Source of the DNA: Anaerostipes butyraticus
GTDB taxonomy: Bacteria > Bacillota > Clostridia > Lachnospirales > Lachnospiraceae
Direction: 5' to 3'
Assembly: GCF_016586355.1 (NCBI RefSeq)
Contig: NZ_BLYI01000009.1
Location: 1 to 64,000, forward strand
DNA: 64,000 bases
Shown: in pieces, positions 56,476 through 64,000 of the stretch
How the letters are laid out: every line of letters begins with the position of its first letter
How positions within the stretch are numbered: position 1 is the first letter of the stretch
Position numbers and translations under genes: made by a program
Notes under the pieces: model-generated
Told to the model about the DNA's origin: nothing
The model's input: the letters and a program-made list of their open reading frames with translations, nothing else
Database searches by the model: none

Positions 56476-58188
56476 TCAACATGACTCACTGGAAATTCCT
56501 CTTTGCGCTAATTCCTCTATTTCACTCTTGAATGCACGCTTTCTGGTATGCTTTTTCTTATAATATTCAATCAATTTTCTCATTCCGTCCGCCTCGCCTC
56601 GTTCTTCCAGAATCTCTCCCAGCAAAACGACCAGCTTTGCTGCTTTAAAATAACTTTTGCGGTATCCACCGCCAACAACGTGCTCTGTCCGCCTGTCTAT
56701 CTCTTTTTTCAGCCATTGAATATACTTTTCTTTTTCTTCCTCCGGTATATTTTCAGACATTCGCCATGCACGAATATAATCAGAAAACGTTTCACCTTCA
56801 GAACCTGCAAACCCCATTCTATACTTCATATCGCTGAGCACACTTTGTTCCGCAATCGTTTTTGTCTCTTCATCTTTTTTCAAATAGAGTAATAACAGAG
56901 GGACGATTGCTCCTTTGATGTCCGATGTCCAGCCTAAATAGACAGAATCGTTCATGCATTTCTCTATAATACTTCGATAATCTCCCAACATAAAACGATA
57001 AATTATTTTTTTCTCTTGATTATTTATGGAAGCCTCTTTCTGCTCATCAGCAGGAGCTGACCAATTAGAATAACGTCTCCAGGTATCTGAATCAATCTTT
57101 AAACCGCGAACTCTCTGCAGCGCCCAGTCTGTAATTTTATGATCATTCAATCGAAACAAAGCCAGCAGATGCCTGCTGGTAGGATCTGAAAAAAAAGCTT
57201 CTCTGTAAAAGTAACTCAACAGTCTTTCATCTTTTATATTTTCGATTGCTTTCACAGCAATATCCGCAATATCTCCCCTGATCCTTTTCTCCCTGTCGAT
57301 TTGTTTTAATGCTTTTTCCGCGGCAGTGATACATCCCTCATAATTATAATTTTGATATTTTCTCTCGCAGCATTCCAGGTACAACAACGGATGTGTTTCA
57401 CAATTTTCTTCTGCTGTTTGAAGTAATTCTCCCTCTCCACCAAGATAAATACAGGCGTCTATAAGCAGTTTCGCCGCACGATTTCCCGGGGTATGCATCA
57501 GAAAATCCTTCCATTCTTTCATAAAATCATCTGCATCTTCGATTGGATCCGGTCCGAAAGAAAAGATATCCGTCACCTTAATATCCGCACATTCATCCCA
57601 TGTTAAATATTCATAAATTTTTCTGATGCGGCTTTGCCCGGAATGAACCTGATAACAAGAATATAATAAATTCAAAGATATTTTGCGAAAATTCAAATTA
57701 ATTAATTTTTCTTCTGCCAATTCCATCAGGGATATTCTTTCGGCGTCGCCATATTCCGAGTCTGCGTAAAATTCTATTCTATAAACCCGATCCAAAATAT
57801 CAAAGGAGTCCCGATATTCTCTTTGCAGCATCAACTGGTGAGACAAGCGGATTACTTTTATGAGCATCGGAATGATATCAAAAATATCATAATACTCTGT
57901 GACCCAATCCGGATCCCATGTCCATTCTCCTTCGTTATATTGTTCATATTCTTCCATACCGAAGTAAATTTCTCCTTCATCTACCTGCCGAAACCAATTT
58001 TTCAATTTGTCCTTCGTCAACCCTTTCTCTGCATAGACATCTGTCCTTCCAGATAATCGGTTTAAAAATTTCTCTCTGTCTTTCTCCTCCACAGTTCTTG
58101 CCTGATTAAAAATCCACTCTGTTTTCTGTTTCTCTGACATTTGATTTAATTGATCTTCTACTTTTGTAATATAGGTTTTAAAATCCAT
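56476..58188 (-). CDS. Large helical protein of unknown function beside the XRE-ImmA-PIN cassette
   Basis: 570 residues, soluble, not recognised. Helical throughout, with TPR/HEAT-like spacing in the middle (LLYLECCERKYQNYNYEGCI, TAAEKALKQIDREKRIRGDI, YFYREAFFSDPTSRHLLALF). Acidic N-terminal half, basic C-terminus (YKKKHTRKRAFK). The gene is flanked by a 13-bp direct repeat AATCTTTCAGGAT (56453-56465 and 58238-58250), which may mark a past insertion or a duplicated control site. It lies 69 bp after the PIN gene on the same strand. Confidence 0.5.
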   Translation of the reverse strand: MDFKTYITKVEDQLNQMSEKQKTEWIFNQARTVEEKDREKFLNRLSGRTDVYAEKGLTKDKLKNWFRQVDEGEIYFGMEEYEQYNEGEWTWDPDWVTEYYDIFDIIPMLIKVIRLSHQLMLQREYRDSFDILDRVYRIEFYADSEYGDAERISLMELAEEKLINLNFRKISLNLLYSCYQVHSGQSRIRKIYEYLTWDECADIKVTDIFSFGPDPIEDADDFMKEWKDFLMHTPGNRAAKLLIDACIYLGGEGELLQTAEENCETHPLLYLECCERKYQNYNYEGCITAAEKALKQIDREKRIRGDIADIAVKAIENIKDERLLSYFYREAFFSDPTSRHLLALFRLNDHKITDWALQRVRGLKIDSDTWRRYSNWSAPADEQKEASINNQEKKIIYRFMLGDYRSIIEKCMNDSVYLGWTSDIKGAIVPLLLLYLKKDEETKTIAEQSVLSDMKYRMGFAGSEGETFSDYIRAWRMSENIPEEEKEKYIQWLKKEIDRRTEHVVGGGYRKSYFKAAKLVVLLGEILEERGEADGMRKLIEYYKKKHTRKRAFKSEIEELAQRGISSESC

Positions 58189-58257
58189 GCTATTCTTCCT
58201 TTGTGAAACTACACTTTATGTTCGCTCTATTTATGATAATCTTTCAGGATTGTCTTT

Positions 58258-59193
58258 TCAAAAAATTATATGAATCCCATCAGGCTGCATAATATAGTCT
58301 GTAAGTTCACTAACACTCATAGAAATCTCTTTTCGTCTCAAATCAAAAATTCTCATTCCCAATATTTTAATATTTCCACTGACTCCTGTCTTCAGGATTG
58401 CCTCGATTTTATCTTTTTCTCTTAGAATATTTTCTCTATATAAAGTCTGGACAAACTTTGGTGTGCTAAATATAATAACTTTCTTTCCTTTATATTGTTT
58501 TGCTGTTTTTTTTAAAAGTAAATCTATTTTACTTGCCGCTCCTTTATCATCTGTAATCACACAAAATTTCCCATCTTTTTCACCCGGTATATGAGACAAA
58601 ATATGCAGACATACTGCCAGCAGTTCTTCTCCTAAATTATCTCCAGATTCCTTTTTTTCTCTCATTGTTTTAAAAAAACATTGATAGACATTTTTTTGAT
58701 TTAAATTCCTGCCCCTTATAAGCTGATTATAAATTATCTGGTTCTCTTCCAGCATTTCTGTAATTGTACTAACTGGTCCTGCTGCCATTCGTACTGCCCA
58801 GGATAAATATTGATTAATTACTATGTTAGTACTGAAACACGTTTCCATGATTGAAAACAAATCCTCTTCATAGATAATTAAAATCATAATGCCTGCATCT
58901 TTAACGTGTTTTATATATTTTACATATCTTTGATCCAATACTCCCTTCCGGGCAGCCAGTTCCATTAAAATACATCTGGTAATAATCACAACTCCATCCT
59001 TAAATCGTATATATCTTAATAAATATTCCGCATCCCCCGGTTTCAAATTCGCATGTCTTTGAAACGAACAAGCATCATAGAAAAAACATCTTTCATGATT
59101 TAAAATTTGTTCTGTAATTGTTTTTCTGTCCACCGTTACGTATGGAGCAATCGCCGACATATTCTGAGGTATATCTGTATAGCCATCCGCCAT
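58258..59193 (-). CDS. PIN-domain-like protein, third gene of an XRE-ImmA-PIN cassette
   Basis: 311 residues. The PIN-like fold is suggested by FFYDACSFQRHANL (first Asp), IITRCILMELAARKG (Glu) and GKFCVITDDKGAASKI (paired Asp), the spacing of acidic residues seen in PIN ribonucleases. The C-terminal 60 residues are a separate small domain (LREKDKIEAILKTGVSG). Its ATG abuts the stop of the ImmA/IrrE-like gene, so the two are coupled. Likely an RNase effector controlled by the two upstream genes; toxicity is inferred. Confidence 0.7.
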   Translation of the reverse strand: MADGYTDIPQNMSAIAPYVTVDRKTITEQILNHERCFFYDACSFQRHANLKPGDAEYLLRYIRFKDGVVIITRCILMELAARKGVLDQRYVKYIKHVKDAGIMILIIYEEDLFSIMETCFSTNIVINQYLSWAVRMAAGPVSTITEMLEENQIIYNQLIRGRNLNQKNVYQCFFKTMREKKESGDNLGEELLAVCLHILSHIPGEKDGKFCVITDDKGAASKIDLLLKKTAKQYKGKKVIIFSTPKFVQTLYRENILREKDKIEAILKTGVSGNIKILGMRIFDLRRKEISMSVSELTDYIMQPDGIHIIF

Positions 59194-59997
59194 TTATGAC
59201 TCCCCCTTTATCTCCAAATAAAGTTTCTCCATATTCCGAAGTACTTTCTGCATCGTTCTTTTATTAATATAATCATTTTCAATGTACCTGTTCCCAAGGT
59301 CATTTACTAATTTCTGAATTCTGACATAATCGTCTTTTTTTGTCGCATCCAGTATACTTTCATCCAGCCAAAGATCTGCGAATACACTTCTAATACATTG
59401 ATAATCTATATTGAGCAAATCATCCAAATAAATGTCTGAATTCAGCAGATTCAACTCAATACATCGAATCAAAACTGCCATATATGGCACCTGATAGTAG
59501 TTCATTAAACGAATCAATATATGCATCTCTCTATTTTCGGATTCACCTTTAAATTTTTTATACATAGACCGAAAACTTACTTCCGGCATAAGAAGCATCC
59601 CAGCGAACAAATTTGCCGCTAATTCTTCCTCCCCATAATACTTATCGATTGCAAATTCTACTTTAGATCCGAATTCATTTTCCTGATAAAATACATGATA
59701 CAGCTCATGGCACACAGCAAAATTTATATTTACTCTTGGCAAAGACGAATTTAACATAATATACCCCAGAGCATCTCCCTTATAACAAAGTGCACCTATT
59801 TCTTTATCTGAAAGTGGCATTTCAAAAATCAGATAGCCCTTTTTTTGAAATGCCGATCTTGCAATCTGCATAATATTTATAACTTCGGTATCACTGCTCA
59901 TATCCGAAAATGCATAGAACTTTCTTACTTTTAATGCAATTTCATCTCTGTGTGAATTACTATATTCCATTATTTTTCTTAAACGTTCTATATCCAT
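59194..59997 (-). CDS. ImmA/IrrE-family metallopeptidase
   Basis: 267 residues. The zinc-binding HEXXH is FAVCHELYHVFYQ (near residue 107), followed by EEELAANLFAGMLLMPEVSF, the downstream metal-ligand helix typical of ImmA/IrrE. Such proteases cut their partner repressors after a signal (phage or SOS-type). The partner here would be the XRE-family protein encoded 3 bp upstream. The C-terminal third (IDYQCIRSVFADLWLDES) is helical and unassigned. Confidence 0.85.
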   Translation of the reverse strand: MDIERLRKIMEYSNSHRDEIALKVRKFYAFSDMSSDTEVINIMQIARSAFQKKGYLIFEMPLSDKEIGALCYKGDALGYIMLNSSLPRVNINFAVCHELYHVFYQENEFGSKVEFAIDKYYGEEELAANLFAGMLLMPEVSFRSMYKKFKGESENREMHILIRLMNYYQVPYMAVLIRCIELNLLNSDIYLDDLLNIDYQCIRSVFADLWLDESILDATKKDDYVRIQKLVNDLGNRYIENDYINKRTMQKVLRNMEKLYLEIKGES

Positions 59998-60000
59998 CTG

Positions 60001-60366
60001 CTACTCCTCCGATATATTCAAGAACCGATAATCCGCGCTTAAAATCTCGTCTATATTTTCTACAAATTTGACAAGTTTTTGCGCCAGCTCCTCCTGCTTT
60101 TTTGTGGGATTCCCTGCATAAAAAGCAATCTTTTCCGGTCCATATTCATCAATTACCGGTATTTGAAAAGAATCACTCAGAAAAAATTCAACTTTTTGTC
60201 CCAAAGCACTCGCTATTTTCTCCATATCTATGCTGGTTATATCCTGTGCACCTGTCAGAATACGTGATAATTTTTTTTGATTTATCCCGGTCTTTAAACT
60301 AATATACGTCTGTTTAATTTTCATCTGTGACAAATAAGCATTCACATTCTTAATATATTTTGTCAT
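60001..60366 (-). CDS. XRE-family HTH regulator
   Basis: 121 residues from the ATG at 60366 (MTKYIKNVNAYLSQMKIKQT); an upstream GTG is too close to AAAGGA. HTH: YISLKTGINQKKLSRILTGA followed by QDITSIDMEKIASALGQKVE. The C-terminal tail (KTQELAQKL-like and DEILSADYRFLN) may be the cleavage or effector region. First gene of the cassette. It probably represses its own promoter. Confidence 0.88.
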   Translation of the reverse strand: MTKYIKNVNAYLSQMKIKQTYISLKTGINQKKLSRILTGAQDITSIDMEKIASALGQKVEFFLSDSFQIPVIDEYGPEKIAFYAGNPTKKQEELAQKLVKFVENIDEILSADYRFLNISEE

Positions 60367-60407
60367 ACTGTACACATCCTTTCTCTACATTTCTACCTCT
60401 AATTTAT

Positions 60408-60435
60408 ATTATACACACTTTCGGTTCCGATACAA
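60408..60435 (-). promoter_or_regulatory. Promoter of the XRE-ImmA-PIN cassette
   Basis: Leftward TTGTAT (60435-60430), 16 bases, TATAAT (60413-60408). The spacer contains a CGGAACCG element that could be a weak operator for the XRE protein. Confidence 0.6.
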
Positions 60436-60517
60436 CACTATAATCTTATTATACGAGATTTGTTATTGTTCTAATTATTTTTATTTGTTTCTATTTTGCG
60501 AAATATAATATAAATTC

Positions 60518-60925
60518 TCATTTAATGGAATTAGTCGAATCTAGATAGCTCAGAATTTCTCCTATCAGTCCCTGATCTGCCGGCAGCCATTCTACACTGT
60601 CCAAATTATCTTGATTCAGCCATTTTGCTGCTTCGTGTTCTTTCAAAATTAAATCTCCTGATTTTACAGTACAGATAAAACATGCCATTGACAAATGAAA
60701 ATCAGGATAATCATATTCTACGGTATCCAATAATTCTCCTACTTCGATTTCTGTATCCAGTTCCTCCTTAATTTCTCTGATCAGCGCATCTTCCAGGGAC
60801 TCATTGACTTCTACTTTTCCTCCTGGAAATTCCCATCCATCTTTAAATTCACCGTATCCGCGCTGTGTTGCAAATACGCTTCCATTATGTATAATAATTG
60901 CCGCCACTACTTTTATTGTCTTCAT
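60518..60925 (-). CDS. Nudix hydrolase, MutT-like
   Basis: 135 residues. Nudix box GGKVEVNESLEDALIREIKE followed by ELDTEIEVG (G-X5-E-X7-REUXEEXGU pattern), with the usual MutT start MKTIKVVAAIIIHNGSVFAT and GWEFPGGKV. Probably hydrolyses 8-oxo-dGTP or a related nucleotide to limit mutation. Monocistronic by spacing. Confidence 0.92.
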   Translation of the reverse strand: MKTIKVVAAIIIHNGSVFATQRGYGEFKDGWEFPGGKVEVNESLEDALIREIKEELDTEIEVGELLDTVEYDYPDFHLSMACFICTVKSGDLILKEHEAAKWLNQDNLDSVEWLPADQGLIGEILSYLDSTNSIK

Positions 60926-61003
60926 TATATACCAGTTCCTTTAACAATTAGTTTTTCTTAAATCATTGTATCTTCCTTTTTTCAGTCTGATTTTTTTGTA
61001 GAA

Positions 61004-61231
61004 TTAATATCTAATGTTCTCTGCTCTTCGATATTGTTCCTCAACCTCTTTTGCTCTAAGATCCATAATGCCCGGAATATTTATTTCTTCACCACAATTC
61101 TCACATATAGCAATAGTTACCTCCATATTATACTGCTTTCCTTTGATATCATATTGCCGCTCAATTTTTTGCAGTGTGTACAAACATTCTTTCCGGCATT
61201 CTGTACAAAAACTGTATCTCTCCTTTTTCAT
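61004..61231 (-). CDS. Solitary YgiT/MqsA-type zinc-finger protein
   Basis: 75 residues from the ATG at 61231 (MKKERYSFCTECRKE), with GGAAGG about 9 bases upstream; an ATG nine codons earlier also exists. Two CxxC pairs (CTEC, CENC) and the family's YDIKGKQYNMEVTIAICENC match the N-terminal zinc-binding part of MqsA/YgiT antitoxins. The C-terminal HTH of MqsA is missing, so this is a short form or a remnant. No toxin gene is seen directly beside it. Confidence 0.7.
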   Translation of the reverse strand: MKKERYSFCTECRKECLYTLQKIERQYDIKGKQYNMEVTIAICENCGEEINIPGIMDLRAKEVEEQYRRAENIRY

Positions 61232-61305
61232 GCTGTCTGCCCTTCCTTTTTTATCCATTCAACTTCTTCCAAATATTCTCTTATTTTTCTCCAATATATT
61301 TCACC

Positions 61306-62001
61306 TCATAATAAAAATTTTTCAATCTCTTTATACTTCATATCCACTTTTCCTATTTTCTTTTCTGTATGATAATGTCCGCAGTACCATTTTTGATATT
61401 CCAGCTTTTCTTCTATCCAATCCAGCCATTCTTCTGTGGATTTATCTACACTGCTCTGGTCTACTCCCGTCATAAACATTTCTCTCGGCTCATACTTTAG
61501 AGGCACTGTATGGCTCAGGATCACATCAATCTTCCAATTTCTTTTCTCCAATTGTTCTTCCACATACCGCTTGATTTCATCGGATGGCTGTTCATCCGCC
61601 CACCATCCGTATCCATAAATGACTCGAATCATTTTATCAATACTGTACGCTCCGCCAATCACAATGGTCTGTTTCCCATCCAAATCAAATATTTCTCCAT
61701 CTTTTGCAAATAAAAGATTCGGGTAGTCCTCCTCCCAATATACAATGCCGCCGTGCCATCTCTTTTCCGCATAACTGTCGATCGTGTCCGGTCTCTGTTC
61801 GTGGTTTCCATGAATACAAAACAATGTAATTGGCAAAGTCTTTAAAAGCTCTTTCTTTTCCCGATCTAAAACCCATCCATTATAATTGATCCCTGCATCT
61901 CCTAAAATAATCATAATATCTTCACAGCTTGTTTTCTCATGTTCACAGAAATCAGTAATCCGTTGAAATTTTCCATGTGTATCTCCTGTCACATAAATCA
62001 T
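61306..62001 (-). CDS. Metallophosphoesterase
   Basis: 231 residues. Calcineurin-like motifs: GDTHGK (residues 6-11), IILGDAGIN, CIHGNHEQRP, ILSHTVP and CGHYHTEK. Two-metal phosphoesterase with unknown substrate; single-gene serine/threonine phosphatases and small-molecule phosphodiesterases share this fold. The YgiT-like gene follows by 74 bp. Confidence 0.9.
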   Translation of the reverse strand: MIYVTGDTHGKFQRITDFCEHEKTSCEDIMIILGDAGINYNGWVLDREKKELLKTLPITLFCIHGNHEQRPDTIDSYAEKRWHGGIVYWEEDYPNLLFAKDGEIFDLDGKQTIVIGGAYSIDKMIRVIYGYGWWADEQPSDEIKRYVEEQLEKRNWKIDVILSHTVPLKYEPREMFMTGVDQSSVDKSTEEWLDWIEEKLEYQKWYCGHYHTEKKIGKVDMKYKEIEKFLL

Positions 62002-62181
62002 GTCAATCTCCTTTCCAACAAATCATAATATCATACACACTCGCTCTTCTCTGCCATCCTAATTTTTTACTTCTCACAAATATCCATTCAATATATATTT
62101 TACTATACTTTTCATATTTATAACAGTATAAAAAACAGGAAAAGGAGTTTTATATCTCATTTCCCTGCTTTTTATCATTTT

Positions 62182-63390
62182 CTAAGCTTTTCGCCATAAT
62201 ATCACTAAACTTATCATCTCTATTCCCAACAAAATCAAAAAAAGAATCGTCGCTTCAGGAATCGTTCCAATCATTCCCGCCAGCATCATAAATCCCGGTA
62301 CCACATATTTCCGTGGATGGTGCCACAAGTCACTCTCTGTTTTCCATTTTCGGATGGGATAAAACCACTCCAGAAGAACAGAGCATATGGCGCTTTGCAG
62401 CGAAAAGCAGACAGCTGTTATGAACATCCATGCAGTGGCCCCTCCTGCCTGAATCTGCCAGCTGCAGAGAAAGATCATGTCTGCTGTCACATTGCATGAA
62501 AAAATAAACAGGCAGTAAGGAATACAAAACGCCTGCTTCTGTCCCGGCAGGAACCGAACCGCTTGTTCCAGAGAGCGATCACAGGACAATAAAATGCAAA
62601 TTGGTGTATTAAGTGTTAAAACAGCAAATCCGATCAGAACAGCAAACATACTCTCCATTTGTCTGAAGATCATCGGCAGTATACAGGCTGCGCACCACAT
62701 GATTTCTGTATTTGCCAGATAATTTTTGTGATCTTTTAAATATCGAAGGAAATAGCACCGCACAGAACCATGCCGATGTGTTTTCGGCGTCCGTTTCTTT
62801 TCCCCTTCCGGCCCGTAAAAAGAATAGGCGTCCGTATTTTGCAGCAATGACAGAGCTGTAACTCCAATCATCAGCAGCATACCTATGAACCAATTTTTGT
62901 TCCATCCAAGAAAAATCACCGCTGCTATCTCTGCGGCGCATAGAATACCTGCAGCGTGATATTTCTTAAGAGAAAAGATAACTGCAGTTACCAGTACTGC
63001 GTTTATCATACAAAAAATCGTGTGTATGATTTCCTGCCATTCCTGTTCTGACACTGCCAAAATCACCGCCAGTAAAACAGCGGTTCTGGAAAAAATCGTA
63101 TACAGACCAAGGGCTGCGGTATAGACAAGAACAAATTTTTTCCCGTCCAGAGGAAGCATCATCATATTCTGCATCTGGGCAGCTTCGGCCTCCGCCGCCA
63201 GAACCTGCCACATAACGCCGGCAGTCAGAAAGCTTATCATAAAATACAGGATAGACGGAGCGATTGTTATACTGATTTCCGCCTGATGCAGTCCCCAATA
63301 TAAAATGAAAATCACAAATAGATTCCGCAGGGCTCTCTCATATTTTGCTCCAAATAATTTTTTTGCGTAACATTTAAATATCATTTTCAT
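62182..63390 (-). CDS. ABC transporter permease-like membrane protein
   Basis: 402 residues with about 10-12 hydrophobic helices (FVIFILYWGLHQAEISITIA, YTAALGLYTIFSRTAVLLAV, MIFRQMESMFAVLIGFAVLT, VVPGFMMLAGMIGTIPEATI). It has no motif that fixes a substrate. It overlaps the ATP-binding gene by 17 bp and is thus its membrane partner. Such two-gene exporters in Firmicutes often move lantibiotics, lipids or signal peptides, but nothing here shows which. Confidence 0.75.
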   Translation of the reverse strand: MKMIFKCYAKKLFGAKYERALRNLFVIFILYWGLHQAEISITIAPSILYFMISFLTAGVMWQVLAAEAEAAQMQNMMMLPLDGKKFVLVYTAALGLYTIFSRTAVLLAVILAVSEQEWQEIIHTIFCMINAVLVTAVIFSLKKYHAAGILCAAEIAAVIFLGWNKNWFIGMLLMIGVTALSLLQNTDAYSFYGPEGEKKRTPKTHRHGSVRCYFLRYLKDHKNYLANTEIMWCAACILPMIFRQMESMFAVLIGFAVLTLNTPICILLSCDRSLEQAVRFLPGQKQAFCIPYCLFIFSCNVTADMIFLCSWQIQAGGATAWMFITAVCFSLQSAICSVLLEWFYPIRKWKTESDLWHHPRKYVVPGFMMLAGMIGTIPEATILFLILLGIEMISLVILWRKA

Positions 63391-64000
63391 AACGCAGCGC
63401 CTCCCGGATTTTTGCGGCGTCTATCTGTTCCTTTTCAAACGTCTGCCGGATCCGTCCTTCTTCCAGAACAAAAACACGGTCTGAGGTCATCGTGATGCTT
63501 TCCAGTATGTGAGAGGAAAATAGGACAGTTCCATATTTTTTATAGCCTGCAATCTGCTGATACAGATATTCTGTACTTTGAAAATCCAGCGCTCCCACCG
63601 GCTCATCCAGAAGCAGGAGTCTGGGTTTCAAAGCAAATGCCGTGATCAGGAATACTTTTTTTCGACTGCCAGTGGAAAGATCTTTGATCAGCGTTTCCGC
63701 ATGGTTTTCAAAATGAAAGCCATGGATCAAATCTGTTACGTCCGGTATTTCTCTTCCATAAGCCCCAAAGACATAAGACAGGTACTCCCAGAATGTAAAA
63801 TATTGAAATGCATTGTCTTCGGCAAATACCGTATAACGGCATGTTTTAAAGCTGCTTTCCCTCGGTTTTACAGGTGTATTATGAAACCAGATGCCTTCAC
63901 AGCGATACGAAGGCAGAAGACCGGACAGGACCTTTAAAAATGTTGTCTTTCCTGCTCCATTTAATCCGATCAGCCCGGTCACCTCGTTTTCATATAATTT
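63374..64000 (-). CDS. ABC transporter ATP-binding protein (N-terminus outside window)
   Basis: Partial at the right edge; at least 208 residues are present. The in-frame GTG listed as a start at about 63982 is inside the gene, since the frame stays open to the end (Lys-Leu-Tyr-Glu-Asn-Glu-Val-Thr-Gly-Leu). Walker A GLNGAGKT, signature LSTGSRKKV, Walker B LLLLDEPVGALD and the switch FSSHI are intact. The signature differs from LSGGQ, as in some antibiotic or lipid exporters. It powers the permease at 62182-63390. Confidence 0.9.
   Translation of the reverse strand, partial: KLYENEVTGLIGLNGAGKTTFLKVLSGLLPSYRCEGIWFHNTPVKPRESSFKTCRYTVFAEDNAFQYFTFWEYLSYVFGAYGREIPDVTDLIHGFHFENHAETLIKDLSTGSRKKVFLITAFALKPRLLLLDEPVGALDFQSTEYLYQQIAGYKKYGTVLFSSHILESITMTSDRVFVLEEGRIRQTFEKEQIDAAKIREALRYENDI

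Overview
The window comes from a spore-forming, low-to-moderate GC Firmicute, most likely a Lachnospiraceae-type gut Clostridium. The grounds are dipicolinate synthase genes (spore-specific), strong AGGAGG-type ribosome binding sites with some TTG/GTG starts, LytTR/GHKL signalling, Firmicute-type LexA boxes (GAAC-N4-GTTC), and Tn916-like tyrosine recombinases. No species is claimed.

Layout. 1-5.5 kb (minus strand): an AgrA-like LytTR regulator, a short GHKL histidine kinase with one membrane helix, then at least three tandem seven-helix paralogues that look like AgrC-type kinases stripped of the catalytic histidine, N box and G box. 5.5-7.2 kb: a VanZ-like membrane protein and a lipoprotein. 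7.3-9.5 kb: a UvrD/PcrA-type helicase behind a LexA box. 9.6-16.4 kb: two nitroreductase-family proteins, a dpsA-dpsB-asnB run with a candidate sigma-K promoter, ribosomal protein L25/Ctc with a structured leader, and a zinc-ribbon membrane protein. 16.5-21.5 kb: galK-galT-galE, divergent from a LacI-family regulator, with repeated operator half-sites between them. 21.6-24.0 kb: an SOS-type promoter with three LexA-like boxes driving a radical-SAM/HhH protein and its usual partner.

24.4-49.6 kb is a tandem array of two related integrative elements. Both are inserted at the same 35-bp site, the first codons of a low-molecular-weight protein tyrosine phosphatase gene. Three copies of the site remain (24397-24431, 38726-38760, 49574-49608). 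Each element has the same backbone (integrase, excisionase, DnaC-like ATPase, replication initiator). Element 1 has no visible relaxase; it carries a PLD-nuclease restriction-modification system with two adenine methylases, an unknown pair of genes (an 814-residue membrane/helical protein and a 299-residue protein), and a broken Abi_2 gene. Element 2 keeps a relaxase, MobC and sigma-like/HTH genes, and carries a nitroreductase-MATE-MATE operon behind a consensus promoter and an intrinsic-terminator attenuator.

49.6-64 kb: a PadR regulator and a divergent MATE pump with palindromic operators, another MATE pump, a phosphoglycerate-mutase-like phosphatase, a NifX-FKBP(SlyD) fusion, a PHP phosphoesterase, a large helical protein next to an XRE-ImmA/IrrE-PIN three-gene cassette, a Nudix hydrolase, a solitary YgiT-type zinc finger, a metallophosphoesterase, and an ABC transporter cut by the window edge. 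I saw no rRNA, tRNA or CRISPR array.
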